Part shown: piece after piece, positions 45,121-54,353 of the stretch
How the letters are laid out: the number at the start of each line of letters is the position of its first letter
Position numbering within the stretch: the stretch's first letter is position 1
NCBI GenBank assembly: GCA_031277615.1
Contig: JAITMC010000023.1
Location: forward strand, 62,001 to 126,000
Reading direction: 5' to 3'
DNA length: 64,000 bases
Source: Chryseobacterium sp.
GTDB taxonomy: Bacteria; Bacteroidota; Bacteroidia; Flavobacteriales; Weeksellaceae
Made by a program: the position numbers and the translations under genes
Notes under the pieces: model-generated
The model's database searches: none
What the model saw: the letters and a program-made list of their open reading frames with translations, nothing else
What the model was told of the DNA's origin: nothing

Positions 45121-46230
45121 TTATTTTTTTGCTTTCGGCGAGCATCCTGCCATAGTAGTGATCTTCACCGCTTCTGTAGGAGGAAGGTTTTTATTTCTTT
45201 CCACTAAGCTTTCCACCATTTTTCTTGCTGTTTCCGTATAGATTTCAGCAATTTTGGAATTTTCCTGAAGGGCTGCCGGTCTTCCGACATCTCCCGCCTC
45301 TCTGATGCTCTGGATGAGTGGAATCTCTCCTAATACCGGAATTCCAAGATCATCAGCCAGATATTGTGCTCCCTGGTTTCCAAAGATATAATATTTATTG
45401 TCAGGAAGTTCTTCCGGTGTAAAATACGCCATATTTTCGATTAATCCAAGAACCGGTATGTTAATACTTTCCATCTGGAACATCGCAATTCCTTTTCTTA
45501 CGTCTGCAAGAGCTACGTGCTGAGGGGTACTTACGATTACGGCACCCGTTACCGGCACTTCCTGGATAATGGAAAGGTGAATATCCCCTGTTCCCGGAGG
45601 AAGGTCAATCAATAAGAAATCCAGTTCTCCCCATGCAGCATCTCTGATCATCTGATTCAGAGCCTTGGAAGCCATAGGGCCTCTCCATACTACGGCCTGA
45701 TTGGCTCCTGAGAAATATCCGATAGAAAGCATCTTCACCCCGTAGTTTTCTACAGGCTTCATCATACTTTTACCGTTCACTTCTACAGAAATTGGTTTTT
45801 CGCCTTCCGTATCAAACATGGTAGGAACAGACGGACCATAGATATCGGCATCCAGCAAGCCTACTTTAAAACCCATTTTAGCAAGGGTAACTGCCATATT
45901 TGCAGCCACAGTAGACTTCCCTACTCCTCCTTTTCCGGAAGCAATTGCTATAATATTCTGAATCCCTGCGATCTGCTTGCCTTTGATCTGGCTTTGCTGA
46001 ATCTCGGTGGGCTCCGGAGAAGCTATTTTAAGTTTTAAGTGAATCTCTTCACCAAATTCACTGGCAAAAGCCTGTTTCATGGCTGCTTCCAGCTTTTTCT
46101 TTTCGTGCATCGCCGGTGAATGAGCGGTCATGTCGATATAAACATCGTTACCCATGATCTGCAGGTTATTCACCAAATCGTCTACTTCTATCTCTTTAAG
46201 GAAATCCTGAACCTTTTCTTTCGTCAACAT
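45121..46230 (-). CDS. Mrp/ApbC-family iron-sulfur cluster carrier ATPase
   Basis: 369 residues. An N-terminal MIP18/DUF59-like domain (1-85) precedes the P-loop ATPase with the deviant Walker A GKGGVGKST near residue 100. LLDADIYGPSVP and LLIDLPPGTGDIHLS follow. It loads Fe-S clusters on target proteins. The C-terminal CxxC bridge of many Mrp proteins is not seen; the tail has a single Cys (MAGCSPKAKK). It lies directly before the NifU-like gene in one transcript, which fits a carrier pair. Confidence 0.92.
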   Translation of the reverse strand: MLTKEKVQDFLKEIEVDDLVNNLQIMGNDVYIDMTAHSPAMHEKKKLEAAMKQAFASEFGEEIHLKLKIASPEPTEIQQSQIKGKQIAGIQNIIAIASGKGGVGKSTVAANMAVTLAKMGFKVGLLDADIYGPSVPTMFDTEGEKPISVEVNGKSMMKPVENYGVKMLSIGYFSGANQAVVWRGPMASKALNQMIRDAAWGELDFLLIDLPPGTGDIHLSIIQEVPVTGAVIVSTPQHVALADVRKGIAMFQMESINIPVLGLIENMAYFTPEELPDNKYYIFGNQGAQYLADDLGIPVLGEIPLIQSIREAGDVGRPAALQENSKIAEIYTETARKMVESLVERNKNLPPTEAVKITTMAGCSPKAKK

Positions 46231-46249
46231 ACTAAATATAAATTGTTCA

Positions 46250-46257
46250 CAAATTTA
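46250..46257 (-). promoter_or_regulatory. -7 box for mrp-nifU
   Basis: Minus-strand TAAATTTG, 20 nt upstream of the mrp ATG. No TTG at the usual distance. Confidence 0.45.
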
Positions 46258-46390
46258 CGGATTTTTTCGATAATTTAGAATCAATAAAATCTATAACCCA
46301 ATGTGATAAATAAGATAAGTATCATATTGTTTCGTGATATTTTACTACCTTCATCATCAAAATAAAACGTACCACCAATCCGTCACATCT

Positions 46391-46846
46391 ATGCATTCAT
46401 CTGCCTATCCCTCCAAATATGCTTCACCCAAAGGTATTTTCACTGTTGGGAAGACCCGCTTCAAATGGTATGACCTCGCAGCTGATCCGGCAGATATTTC
46501 GCAGCAGGACCTTCAAAACGCCAGAATAGGTATTGAAAATGCAGATGAAAAGTTTCAGGATACAGAAGACTTGGGATTTGTCATCATGCACCGCTGCGGA
46601 CAGCATTACCTTCTTCTTGTCTGCACCTGGCGAAGTGAAAACGAACTCTGGGAAAGTGTATATTATGACGGAACCGGAAAATTTGAGGTATGGGACCGGA
46701 ATAAAATTCATCTTCCGACGTACTGTGTCTGGGAAATGGGCATTGTCTACCATGAGTCCCAGGCCTGGAAAAGGTATCTGGGTACAGACAGAAATGAAGC
46801 CGGCAGACAGCATTATTTAAACGATTTTTTTGAAGGTGAAGTTTAA
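46391..46846 (+). CDS. Conserved protein of unknown function
   Basis: 151 residues from the ATG at 46391; the longer frame starts at GTG. No signal peptide or membrane helix. It is rich in aromatic residues (TRFKWYDLA, VIMHRCGQHYLLLVCTWRSENELWESVYY, LPTYCVWEMGIVYHESQAWKRYL), with a C-terminal RHYLND-type end. I do not recognise the family; the pattern of charged and aromatic residues suggests a compact cytosolic domain. It is divergent from mrp and alone on its strand. Confidence 0.65.
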   Translation: MHSSAYPSKYASPKGIFTVGKTRFKWYDLAADPADISQQDLQNARIGIENADEKFQDTEDLGFVIMHRCGQHYLLLVCTWRSENELWESVYYDGTGKFEVWDRNKIHLPTYCVWEMGIVYHESQAWKRYLGTDRNEAGRQHYLNDFFEGEV

Positions 46847-46904
46847 TCACTTTCGCGGGCCCTTTAATAATATCCATAAAGCGCTGTAGAATCTTGAATT
46901 CTTT

Positions 46905-47145
46905 AAACCACAAAAGAATATACAAAAGATTTGATACCGTAATTTTATGTAGAAAAGTTCACAAAAAATTAAAAATCAAAGATTTTTTATGAGGTTGAAT
47001 ATAATCTGCTCAATCTGCAAAATCAGCGAGCAAAAAAATCTCCACAAAGATCCGTGTAATTGTGAAATCTGTGGAAAGTTCTCTATGTAGACAAGTTTAT
47101 TCAATAGAGGTGGACTTTAGTCCACCTAAATCATAAAAATCAAAA
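46905..47145 (-). repeat. Dispersed repeat copy with GTGGAC hairpin (near-identical to the 62.8-kb copy)
   Basis: This fills most of the 340-bp gap 46847-47187. On the minus strand it reads GATTTAGGTGGAC-taaa-GTCCACCTCTATTGAATAAAC, a CACGGAT/CAGATT series, TTTTGCAGATTGAGCAGATT, ATTCAACCTCATAAAAAATC, TTTTTTGTGAACTTTTCTA, ATTACGGTATCAAA and TTTTGTGGTTT. The same phrases occur in the same order on the plus strand at 62755-63010, so the two are inverted relative to each other. The hairpin AGGTGGAC/GTCCACCT is at about 47112-47131. Confidence 0.8.
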
Positions 47146-47187
47146 TCATCCGGCTTTAGCCAAAGCATAAAAAACATCTCAGAATTT

Positions 47188-49530
47188 TTAATTCGCCCTG
47201 TATTTCTCATCAAACTTCACATTACGGTCTGCACCTTTTACCTTTTTATTTCCGAAACTATAGGTAGCCGATAAAACAACCCTTCTGCTATCATAATAGT
47301 TTTTATAATGATGAGTTCCTGTAGTATAGTAGATTTCTCCCCTGCTCCATGACTGTTTGAAAATATCCGAAACAAATAAGTTCATCTGAAGGCTCCTTTC
47401 CATAAGACTTACTTTAAGCCCGGAAGTAAAGTTTCCGGCAAAATCCATATAAATATGTCCTGAACTGGAAGGCAGGCGGAACCAGTAATTAAAGAAAAGC
47501 TGTATTGTTTTATCTTTATTAAGAGACACATTGTTCTGAACATTGAAATTATAGCTGTATCCTTTTCTGGAAGCGGCATCTGTGGCAAAAACTTCTGTAT
47601 TCATATACGACAGATCAGCGGAATAATTAGCTTCCCAGCATTTAAAGAAGGTATCAGAGTAATTCAAAGATACTCCCAGGCTGTTCTGGTTGTAAAAATT
47701 GGCAAAAGTACTGATCCTGTTTTCTCCCTGAAGATTAGCAAGCTGGTCGAATTCATTCACTGCCCTCTGATAATAAGCTGTTGCGGACAGCTTTCCTTTA
47801 TAAATATAAGAAAGTTCAAAATTATGACTCACAGACGGCTTCAGAAGAGGATTTCCCGTAAAATAAGAATTCACATTAATATACCATCGGTAAGGGTTGA
47901 TCGCCCGGAATCCGGGTCTGTTGATCCTTTTGGAATAATTCAGGCTGAAGGTATTATTATCATTACTTTTATAAGTGATGTAGGCCGTCGGAAAAAATTT
48001 ACCATAAGAATTTTCAGTCTGTTGTCCGGATGTTACAGAATTCCCGTTAATAACCGAATATTCATAACGAAGTCCTGCTTTGGCCGACCATTTTTCACTG
48101 AATTCTTTTTCAAAGCTGAAGTAGGCAGCATAATTTTTCTCGTTATATTCAAATATATTGCTTTTAACAGGATCTGTAATATAATTTCCATTCATGAGGT
48201 TCTGATAAGCAATATCGGAATTGTTATCAAAATTGGTAAACTTTATTCCGGCTTCCGTTTTAGCAAACTGATACGGTAAGGTAAGATCAGCCTGGCCCGA
48301 ATAAATTTTATAATCAACGGTAGAAGGCGTTCTCACCACAAATCGGTCTCCTGAATTTTTTATAGTGGTGAAATTGATTCTGCTTTCAGGATTATTGGAA
48401 AAATAATTTCCGGTAATGCTGAGTTTATTATTTTGTTTTCCGAATGTAAGGTCATAATAAGCACTTAACGTCTGCTGGTTGTTTTTAGAACGGTGTTCCG
48501 CATAGGTTGTCAATGTGTTGGTATACTTTCCAAGTTGAGAATAATCCGAACGGTTATCAATATCCATATTGGAATGTCCGGATCCGTAATCATAGATAAA
48601 GCCAAGATTGGATTTTGAATTAAGCTGATAATCAAGGCTCAGATTAGCGCCCAGTCCTTCTCCGAAATCCCTTCTGTCATCGAAGCTTTTTACTCCGTCT
48701 GCCCCTTCAATCCTGTAATTTTCAAAGGAATGTTTTTCATATTTAAACTGTCTTAACTTCAGTGAAGAACGCAGCTTTTCATTCTGATAATTAATGGTTG
48801 CACTGTTTGAAAATCCGGAATAGGTCTGCTGCTGAAGTCCTGTTGTAAAACTTCCGTTCCAGCCCAGGTTCTGGTTTTTCTTCAGAACAATATTAATCAG
48901 TCCGCTGTTTCCCTGAGCTTCATATTTGGCGGGTGGGCTTGTAATGACTTCTATTTTTTCAATATTCTCAGATCTCAGACTTTTAAGATAATTGACCAGC
49001 TCACTTCCGGAAAGATTCAGAATCCTTTCATTAATCATCATGGCGACACCGCTTTTTCCTACAATAGAGATTCCGGAATTTTCATCCACCTTCAGTAAAG
49101 GAGTTGTAGCCAATGCTTCTGCACCATCCATTCCTTGTGAAGCAACCGAATTGGCAACATTAAAGATCAGTCGGTCCGGTTTTCTTTCGATCATTTTTTT
49201 TCTGGCGGTAAGTGTAACACCTTCAATCTGCTTTTCCTGTTTTTTATCAAAAGAAAAGTCCTGTTTCAGATCTCCGTTCACGGTAATCTCCAAAGAAGAA
49301 ACTTCTGTCCCATCCTGTATAAGCCTGATATTGTAATTTCCGTTTTCAGGAAGCTTCAGTTTATAATTTCCTTTTTCATCAGAAATAGCGGTTTGTTTCT
49401 GTTCCCCTTTTGCAGCAATGATCTCAATATAGGAAACTGCATTTCCTGACTGTGTAATTTTTCCTGTAATTTGTTGTGAAAAGGCGAAAACCGGTAAAAG
49501 TATAATAGCCGAAAGTAATATTTTCCTCAT
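47188..49530 (-). CDS. TonB-dependent receptor-like outer-membrane beta-barrel protein (OMP_b-brl_3 type)
   Basis: About 780 residues from the ATG at 49530, which gives a clean signal peptide (RKILLSAIILLPVFAFSQ); the longer frame adds 13 residues before it. A carboxypeptidase-regulatory-like domain (about 20-100, ITGKITQSGNAVSYIEII) is followed by a plug-like region (PLLKVDENSGISIVGKSGVAMMINERIL, IEKIEVITSPPAKYEAQGNSGLINIVLKK) and a ~22-strand barrel ending in FDEKYRAN. This class lacks a SusD partner and often handles peptides, metals or siderophores. It is divergent from the GH92 gene by ~100 bp. Confidence 0.88.
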   Translation of the reverse strand: MRKILLSAIILLPVFAFSQQITGKITQSGNAVSYIEIIAAKGEQKQTAISDEKGNYKLKLPENGNYNIRLIQDGTEVSSLEITVNGDLKQDFSFDKKQEKQIEGVTLTARKKMIERKPDRLIFNVANSVASQGMDGAEALATTPLLKVDENSGISIVGKSGVAMMINERILNLSGSELVNYLKSLRSENIEKIEVITSPPAKYEAQGNSGLINIVLKKNQNLGWNGSFTTGLQQQTYSGFSNSATINYQNEKLRSSLKLRQFKYEKHSFENYRIEGADGVKSFDDRRDFGEGLGANLSLDYQLNSKSNLGFIYDYGSGHSNMDIDNRSDYSQLGKYTNTLTTYAEHRSKNNQQTLSAYYDLTFGKQNNKLSITGNYFSNNPESRINFTTIKNSGDRFVVRTPSTVDYKIYSGQADLTLPYQFAKTEAGIKFTNFDNNSDIAYQNLMNGNYITDPVKSNIFEYNEKNYAAYFSFEKEFSEKWSAKAGLRYEYSVINGNSVTSGQQTENSYGKFFPTAYITYKSNDNNTFSLNYSKRINRPGFRAINPYRWYINVNSYFTGNPLLKPSVSHNFELSYIYKGKLSATAYYQRAVNEFDQLANLQGENRISTFANFYNQNSLGVSLNYSDTFFKCWEANYSADLSYMNTEVFATDAASRKGYSYNFNVQNNVSLNKDKTIQLFFNYWFRLPSSSGHIYMDFAGNFTSGLKVSLMERSLQMNLFVSDIFKQSWSRGEIYYTTGTHHYKNYYDSRRVVLSATYSFGNKKVKGADRNVKFDEKYRAN

Positions 49531-49631
49531 GAATTCTGTAGTTTCAGTTTTCAGTAAGACAATTCTCATCCGGCTTTTATTACATGCTGTTCTGCTGTTT
49601 TTTCAATATATTCGCTTTATAAAATTATGAT

Positions 49632-52433
49632 ATGAAAAAAAGTCTTGCTGCATTTTCTTTAATGATTGCGCAGATCATATATTCCCAGAATTATTCCCAA
49701 TATGTTAATCCTTTTATCGGAACAGGAGGCCATGGCCACACCTTTCCCGGAGCTACCGTTCCTTTCGGCATGGTTCAGCTTTCTCCGGATACCAGGATCG
49801 ATGGAAGCTGGGACGGATGCAGCGGTTATCATTATTCAGACTCTGTGATTTATGGTTTTTCCCATACCCACCTCAACGGAACCGGGGTGTCGGACTATGG
49901 AGATATTATGCTGATGCCTGTTATGGGAAATCCGGGCCTGAGCAGCAAAGACTATTCATCAAAGTTTTCGCATAAAAATGAAAAAGCATCGGCAGGATTT
50001 TATTCCGTGAAACTGGATAAGAATAATATCGATGTACGTCTTACCGCTACCCAAAGAGTCGGTTATCATGAATATACCTTCAATAATGCAGACAAGGCCC
50101 ACATCATCCTTGATCTCAACCACCGGGATAAGCTTCTGGAAGGCGAAGTAAAGATTATTGACGATAAAACGATTGAAGTTTTCAGAAGAAGTGAGGCCTG
50201 GGCGGTCAATCAATATGTGTATGCCAGAATTGAGTTTTCAAAACCTATGAAAATTTCAAAAAAAGAGGTTAACGGAAAGCAGGAAGATCAACTTTTTACC
50301 GGAACAAAACTAGCACTGGCTTTCTCTGCCGACGTAAAAAAAGGGGAAAAGATCAATGTAAAAGTTGCCCTTTCTCCAACCGGTTATGAAGGAACCGGAA
50401 AGAATATGCTGGCAGAAGGAAAATCCTCCGATTTCGAAACGGTTAAAAAGCAGGCTGAAGCCGACTGGAACAGAGAGCTTTCAAAAATTGAGGTGAAATC
50501 TGATGATAAAGATAAGCTCTCGGTATTTTACACAGCCCTGTATCATGTGTTCACGCAGCCCAATATCAATATGGATGTTGACGGACGGTACCGAGGCAGA
50601 GACCTCCAGCTGTATACCGCAAAAGATTTTGATTATTATACGGTATTCTCACTTTGGGATACTTTCAGAGGAGCACATCCGCTGATGACTTTAATCGACA
50701 GAAAAAGAACCGCTGATTTCATCAATACATTCATCAGGCAGTATGAACAGGGCGGAAAGCTTCCGGTATGGGAGCTGGCTTCCAACGAAACGGAATGTAT
50801 GATCGGATACCACGCTGTTTCCGTTATTGCCGATGCTATGGCTAAAGGGATCAAGGGGTTTGATTATGAAAAAGCATTTAAAGCCTCCAAAAATTCAGCG
50901 ATGCAGGATACCTTCGGGTTGAATGCTTATAAGCAGAATAACTACATCAGTATTGATGATGAGCATGAAAGCGTTTCCAAAACGGTAGAATATGCCTATG
51001 ATGACTGGTGTATTGCCCAGATGGCTAAAATCTTAGGCAAAAAAGAAGACTATCAGTATTTCATGAAGCGGTCCCAGAACTGGAAGAATCTTTATAATCC
51101 CAAAAACGGTTTTATGCAGCCCCGAAAGAACGGAAACTGGCTTCAGCCTTTCGACCCGAGGGAAGTTAATAACAATTATACGGAAGGAAACAGCTGGCAC
51201 TACTCTTTTTCGGTACAGCAGGATATTCCCGGACTGATTGCGGCTCATGGCGGAAAAGAAAAATTTGAACAGTTCATTGATGCCATTTTTTCAGCACCGA
51301 ATACAACAACAGGCAGAGAACAGGTAGACATCACCGGACTGATAGGACAATATGCCCAGGGAAATGAACCCAGCCACCACATTGCCTACCTTTATAATGA
51401 TGTGGATAAACCTGAAAAAACAGATGCCAGGATCAGATATATTCTCGATCATTTTTATAAAAATACACCCGATGGCCTGATCGGCAATGAAGATTGCGGC
51501 CAGATGAGTGCCTGGTACATTTTAAGCTCACTGGGAATTTACGCTGTAACACCGGGACTTCCGGAATGGCAGACCACAACACCGTATTTTGATGAGGTTA
51601 AAATCCATCTGGAAAACGGAAGTACGAAAGTCATCACCCCAAATACATCACGAGCTGAATTGAAAAAGCTTGGTTTTGAAACTATTCAGCCTGCAAAAGA
51701 CCTAAAATATGCGCAGCTTACCGCTTCACCTGTCATTTCATCAGACCGGATTTTCGACTTTTCCGCAAAAGTGGAGATCACGCCATTGAATCCTGAAGAT
51801 AAAATCTATTACATGACCCTTGATGACAGTGATGCCAATAAAAGAAAAACATTCACCGCTTACAAAGCACCTTTTACCATCAGCAAAACTACGCAGGTTC
51901 ATGCCTATGCCGAGAGAAAAGGTGAAAAGAGTTCAGTAACCCGTGCTGTTTTTAACCGCAGACCCAATTACTGGGATATCAGCATCAGTTCCACGCCTAC
52001 TCCCCAGTATGCTGCAGGAGGGAAACTGGCCCTTATCGATGGAATCAGAGGGGATATCAACTGGAGAAAAGGCGAATGGCACGGCTATCAGGGACAAAAC
52101 TTTGAAGCGGTTATCGACCTGAAGTCTCCGCAACAGATCACCCGGCTTTCCTCCACTTATCTTCAGGACAGCAGATCATGGATCCTGATGCCTAAAAAAG
52201 TGGAATACTATGCCTCCATGAACAATAAAGATTTTATCCTGCTGAAAACCATTGATAACACCATCGATCCAAAGGATGAAAAAGTGCAGACTAAAGATTT
52301 TGAAACCGAAATTCTTCCCACTGAAGCCAGATATATCAAAGTAAAAGCCTATTATTTCGGCAAACTTCCGGAATGGCATCAGGGAGCCGGCGGAGAAGCC
52401 TATATTTTTATAGATGAAATTTCTTTAAAGTAG
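49632..52433 (+). CDS. GH92-family alpha-mannosidase with extra C-terminal binding domains
   Basis: 933 residues with a signal peptide (1-18). The GH92 fold covers about 20-700: VNPFIGTGGHGHTFPGATVPFGMVQLSPDT, FSHTHLNGTGVSDYGDI, LWDTFRGAHPL, WELASNETECMIGYHAV, and the base region GNEDCGQMSAWYILSSLG (Glu620, Asp621). After it come a chitobiase/hexosaminidase C-terminal-like stretch (about 702-775) and a discoidin-like F5/8 C domain (about 790-930, LIDGIRGDINWRKGEWHGYQGQNFEAVIDL). It trims exo alpha-linked mannose, usually 1,2, from N-glycans. The divergent TonB receptor may import products, but no SusD is present. Confidence 0.93.
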   Translation: MKKSLAAFSLMIAQIIYSQNYSQYVNPFIGTGGHGHTFPGATVPFGMVQLSPDTRIDGSWDGCSGYHYSDSVIYGFSHTHLNGTGVSDYGDIMLMPVMGNPGLSSKDYSSKFSHKNEKASAGFYSVKLDKNNIDVRLTATQRVGYHEYTFNNADKAHIILDLNHRDKLLEGEVKIIDDKTIEVFRRSEAWAVNQYVYARIEFSKPMKISKKEVNGKQEDQLFTGTKLALAFSADVKKGEKINVKVALSPTGYEGTGKNMLAEGKSSDFETVKKQAEADWNRELSKIEVKSDDKDKLSVFYTALYHVFTQPNINMDVDGRYRGRDLQLYTAKDFDYYTVFSLWDTFRGAHPLMTLIDRKRTADFINTFIRQYEQGGKLPVWELASNETECMIGYHAVSVIADAMAKGIKGFDYEKAFKASKNSAMQDTFGLNAYKQNNYISIDDEHESVSKTVEYAYDDWCIAQMAKILGKKEDYQYFMKRSQNWKNLYNPKNGFMQPRKNGNWLQPFDPREVNNNYTEGNSWHYSFSVQQDIPGLIAAHGGKEKFEQFIDAIFSAPNTTTGREQVDITGLIGQYAQGNEPSHHIAYLYNDVDKPEKTDARIRYILDHFYKNTPDGLIGNEDCGQMSAWYILSSLGIYAVTPGLPEWQTTTPYFDEVKIHLENGSTKVITPNTSRAELKKLGFETIQPAKDLKYAQLTASPVISSDRIFDFSAKVEITPLNPEDKIYYMTLDDSDANKRKTFTAYKAPFTISKTTQVHAYAERKGEKSSVTRAVFNRRPNYWDISISSTPTPQYAAGGKLALIDGIRGDINWRKGEWHGYQGQNFEAVIDLKSPQQITRLSSTYLQDSRSWILMPKKVEYYASMNNKDFILLKTIDNTIDPKDEKVQTKDFETEILPTEARYIKVKAYYFGKLPEWHQGAGGEAYIFIDEISLK

Positions 52434-52540
52434 CTGTCCGCAAAGATATTTTTGCTCTGGAAATAGGTGAGAATTATTAACCCCAAACCGAAGATTCAAC
52501 GGAATCAAAAGTTTGACACTTCAGTAATCTTTAAAGTTTA

Positions 52541-52645
52541 GCTCCGAAGTCGTGAGACTTTGGAAAGGAGCTCCGTAGGAGCGACCTGTTAATAGCTATT
52601 GAAATTTTAAAAGATTGGGGAGCCTCGTAGAGGCGACCTGTTAGA
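52541..52645. repeat. Short hairpin repeat with compensatory stem changes
   Basis: Two copies of a stem-loop plus tail: GCTCC-GTA-GGAGC-GACCTGTTA (52570-52591) and GCCTC-GTA-GAGGC-GACCTGTTA (52622-52643). The loop and tail are identical, while the stem differs in a base-paired fashion. A third variant without the tail (AAGTC-GTGA-GACTT) is at 52547-52560. The rest of the 230-bp gap shows no gene. Confidence 0.75.
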
Positions 52646-52662
52646 AATACCTATTGCGGTCC

Positions 52663-53670
52663 TTAGATTCCGGATCCAAAATAATTCGAATATTTTCTGA
52701 ATTCTGCGAGCACACGTTCTACTTTCCGGATTCTTTCTTCCAGGCTTCCTGATAGCAGAATATAGGGAATATTCCTTTCTTTAAGGTCTGCAATGATCTG
52801 TTTCTGGAAAATTTCACGTTTCTGATCTCCGCTTCTGTCCCAGGTATCATCATAGGGAATATCAATATCGCACAGGAAAAAGAGGTCATATCTTTTATAA
52901 TTAAGGTCTGCCGTTCTCTTTAAAAAATCGGGAGCTTTCCCGTGGTAATCCAGCGCAAACATATAGGTGGTAATCGCGTTGGTATCTACAAAGAAATACC
53001 GGTTGGCATTAATTATTTCACGGTCTTCAATCTCAATATGTCCTCTGGCAATCTCATCAAAAGCTTCAAAATCAATTCTCCGGTTCACCTGATGTTCCGT
53101 CCAGTATTCTCTCCCGTATTCGGGTGCAAAAGTAGTATTAAATTTCTTTGCCAATGCCTCTGTAAGTGTAGATTTTCCGGATGACATTGCTCCCAGGAAA
53201 ACCGCTTTCGTGATCAGGTCTCTGTAGACCGTATCGCTTACATAATCTTTATAAGCAAAAGAATTTTCCCGTATTTTTGTTGCGGACACCGGGACTGTAT
53301 TTCTTGCTTCATCCACTCTCCGGTCTATGGCATTCAGGGCCTTACTGACATGATCACCGTAGAATTCACTGGAATAGAAATGAGTAATTTTTCTGCCGTC
53401 AAGCATTCGGATAATGTATTCTTCCTGTATGATCTCAAACCATCTTTCGCTGGAATAGCCGTCCGGTCCGTCCCAGCATTCAATGATCTCAACCTGTGGA
53501 TAGAGCTTTCTGATCCAGCCTGCACGGATATTTAACGGAATTTCGGTAACATCGGTATCATAAATCAGTACCACCAGCTCATCGGTCTCCCTTAAAGCCG
53601 TATCGAAAACCAGTTGATGGCCCTTGTGAAACGGCGCATATTTTCCTAATGTAAGTCCTGTTTTTTTCAT
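52663..53670 (-). CDS. nadR: NadR-like NMN adenylyltransferase / ribosylnicotinamide kinase
   Basis: 335 residues. The N-terminal nucleotidyltransferase has GKYAPFHKGHQ (His15, His18) and the VSATKIREN motif near 128-136. The C-terminal kinase has the P-loop GAMSSGKST (160-168). It phosphorylates nicotinamide riboside and adenylates NMN to NAD. The HTH domain of enterobacterial NadR is absent. The ATG overlaps the pnuC stop by four bases, so uptake and phosphorylation are coupled (the kinase traps the imported riboside). It is the last gene of a four-gene transcript from DAACS. Confidence 0.93.
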   Translation of the reverse strand: MKKTGLTLGKYAPFHKGHQLVFDTALRETDELVVLIYDTDVTEIPLNIRAGWIRKLYPQVEIIECWDGPDGYSSERWFEIIQEEYIIRMLDGRKITHFYSSEFYGDHVSKALNAIDRRVDEARNTVPVSATKIRENSFAYKDYVSDTVYRDLITKAVFLGAMSSGKSTLTEALAKKFNTTFAPEYGREYWTEHQVNRRIDFEAFDEIARGHIEIEDREIINANRYFFVDTNAITTYMFALDYHGKAPDFLKRTADLNYKRYDLFFLCDIDIPYDDTWDRSGDQKREIFQKQIIADLKERNIPYILLSGSLEERIRKVERVLAEFRKYSNYFGSGI

Positions 53671-54344
53671 TGTTTTAAAGCTTTGCTCCCTTTATTCCAG
53701 TTGTAATATCCATATAGGGCATTGATCAGAAAAGCTGACCACATTGCTATCATCATAATGCCGCTTTCGCTTCCGTCCAGGGTTCTTATGATCCAGATGG
53801 TAACGGTTACTATATTGAGAACGATATACAGCAGCCATTGTTCTTTATAACGCAGGATCATCAGCACGGTAGCAGCAATTGAAATAACCGTGGACATTCC
53901 GTCCAGATAAGGCGTATTCTGGCCTTTTATCGCCGAAAGAACGTATCCAAGACCGGCACATCCCAAAGCGGTGAGCACAAAAACGGCCAGCAAAGACGTC
54001 GGCTGAAGGGCTTTCATTTCCACGATATCATTTCTCGTATACTTTTTCCACATCAAATACCCCACGACATTCATCGGCAGGAAGAACAGCAGGTAAAGTC
54101 CGAGCTCACCGAACAGTCCGTTTTCATAAGCTACAAAAGCATAGGCAACCGTATTTAAAGTTCCGATCACATAATTCCAGATACTTCCTTTTGCTGCGAG
54201 CACTACACATAAAATTCCGGACACCAGCACAAAAAAATTGAGCCAGTTGTCTTTATTTTCCACGGCAATTCCAATTCCGAGCAGTGAAAATGAAAGAAGC
54301 CAGATGATTTCAAATGGCTTCCATGATTTTAAAATATCACTCAT
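53667..54344 (-). CDS. pnuC: Nicotinamide riboside transporter PnuC
   Basis: 225 residues with about seven membrane helices in the SWEET-like arrangement of PnuC. Conserved elements: LNTVAYAFVAYENGLFGELGLYLLFFLPMNVVGY, WKKYTRND, and WLLYIVLNIVTVTIWI. It takes up nicotinamide riboside by facilitated diffusion, driven by phosphorylation by NadR, whose gene overlaps it by 4 bp. It follows the PhyH gene by 9 bp in the same transcript. Confidence 0.93.
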   Translation of the reverse strand: MSDILKSWKPFEIIWLLSFSLLGIGIAVENKDNWLNFFVLVSGILCVVLAAKGSIWNYVIGTLNTVAYAFVAYENGLFGELGLYLLFFLPMNVVGYLMWKKYTRNDIVEMKALQPTSLLAVFVLTALGCAGLGYVLSAIKGQNTPYLDGMSTVISIAATVLMILRYKEQWLLYIVLNIVTVTIWIIRTLDGSESGIMMIAMWSAFLINALYGYYNWNKGSKALKQ

Positions 54345-54353
54345 TATTTTTTA

